Source: Clostridia bacterium
GTDB lineage: Bacteria > Bacillota > Clostridia > Oscillospirales > CAG-272
Length of the DNA stretch: 14,421 nucleotides
Assembly (NCBI GenBank): GCA_017455945.1
Contig: JAFTLM010000300.1
Location: 1 to 14,421 of the forward strand
Direction of reading: 5' to 3'
Positions 14,352 to 14,421 of this stretch are shown one piece after another. Numbering within the stretch: position 1 is the first letter of the stretch; every line of letters begins with the position of its first letter. The position numbers and the translations under genes are program-made. The notes under the pieces were generated by a model that did no database searches, was not told where the DNA came from, and was given only the letters and a program-made list of their open reading frames with translations.

Positions 14352-14421
14352 ATGACAACCAATGAAAAAGAACAGATAATAGCGTTAAAAAATCGAGGAT
14401 TAGGATGCAATCGCATTGCAA
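14352..14421 (+). CDS. N-terminus of a small helix-turn-helix protein (cut by window edge)
   Basis: Only 23 residues are visible: MTTNEKEQIIALKNRGLGCN, then RIA. The pattern 'EK.QI..L...G.G...IA' is the start of a sigma-factor-like or resolvase-like helix-turn-helix (the first helix and the turn toward the recognition helix). In Clostridia, small proteins with this beginning often lie near serine recombinase genes, but no recombinase is visible here. GGAGGTGG lies just before the ATG. It starts a new transcription unit after the terminator and is not obviously part of the structural operon. Confidence 0.55.
   Translation, partial: MTTNEKEQIIALKNRGLGCNRIA

Noticed and set aside
1..14421. tRNA genes, insertion sequences, defence genes
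   Set aside because: No cloverleaf-like segment, transposase or defence domain was seen by eye. Apart from the 134 bases at 14218-14351, the window is essentially all coding for phage structure and lysis proteins.

Overview
The window is a nearly complete head-to-tail and lysis-entry module of a temperate, long-tailed (siphovirus-type) phage, most likely a prophage of a Clostridia-like Bacillota host. That host assignment is inference. It rests on strong GGAGG-type ribosome sites before most genes, moderate GC content, a phi13-type major tail protein, Dit and Tal-type tail-tip proteins, a Hol44-like holin, and a small helix-turn-helix gene of a kind often seen near Clostridia recombinases. 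All genes read on the + strand and are tightly packed, with several 1-11 base overlaps, as expected of one late operon.

Layout. Bases 1-539 hold the C-terminal part of the portal. Then come a ClpP-type head-maturation protease (457-1212), the HK97-fold major capsid protein (1233-2435), a gp6-like connector (2456-2767), a head-tail adaptor (2769-3104), an HK97 gp10-like protein (3097-3528), a probable tail terminator (3525-3869) and the major tail protein (3873-4481). A gpG/gpGT chaperone pair (4481-5052) is joined by a -1 frameshift on a textbook A AAA AAC heptamer. The tape measure follows (5087-8782), interrupted by a single in-frame TAG at 7202-7204. The tail tip consists of Dit (8779-9510) and a 1244-residue Tal-type protein (9507-13241) with a long heptad-repeat stalk and a C-terminal S74 self-cleaving chaperone domain. 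Last are an unrecognised small protein (13231-13626), a one-helix membrane protein (13639-13896), a holin (13915-14217) and a strong terminator (14225-14267). A separate transcription unit with a helix-turn-helix gene starts at 14352 and runs off the window.

How it works together. Portal, protease and capsid protein build and mature the head. The connector, adaptor, gp10-like and terminator proteins join it to the tail. gpG and gpGT load onto the tape measure, and the major tail protein polymerises along it. Dit and Tal form the tip that contacts the host, and the membrane proteins begin lysis. No endolysin is present before the terminator.

Most notable points: the tape measure's 22/44-residue repeat stays in exact register across the TAG, so it is a codon substitution or a recoded codon rather than an indel; no other gene here ends in TAG; and the Tal stalk repeats are almost identical in protein but use very different codons. 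I found no sign of a wholly new system such as a defence island, retroelement or CRISPR array.
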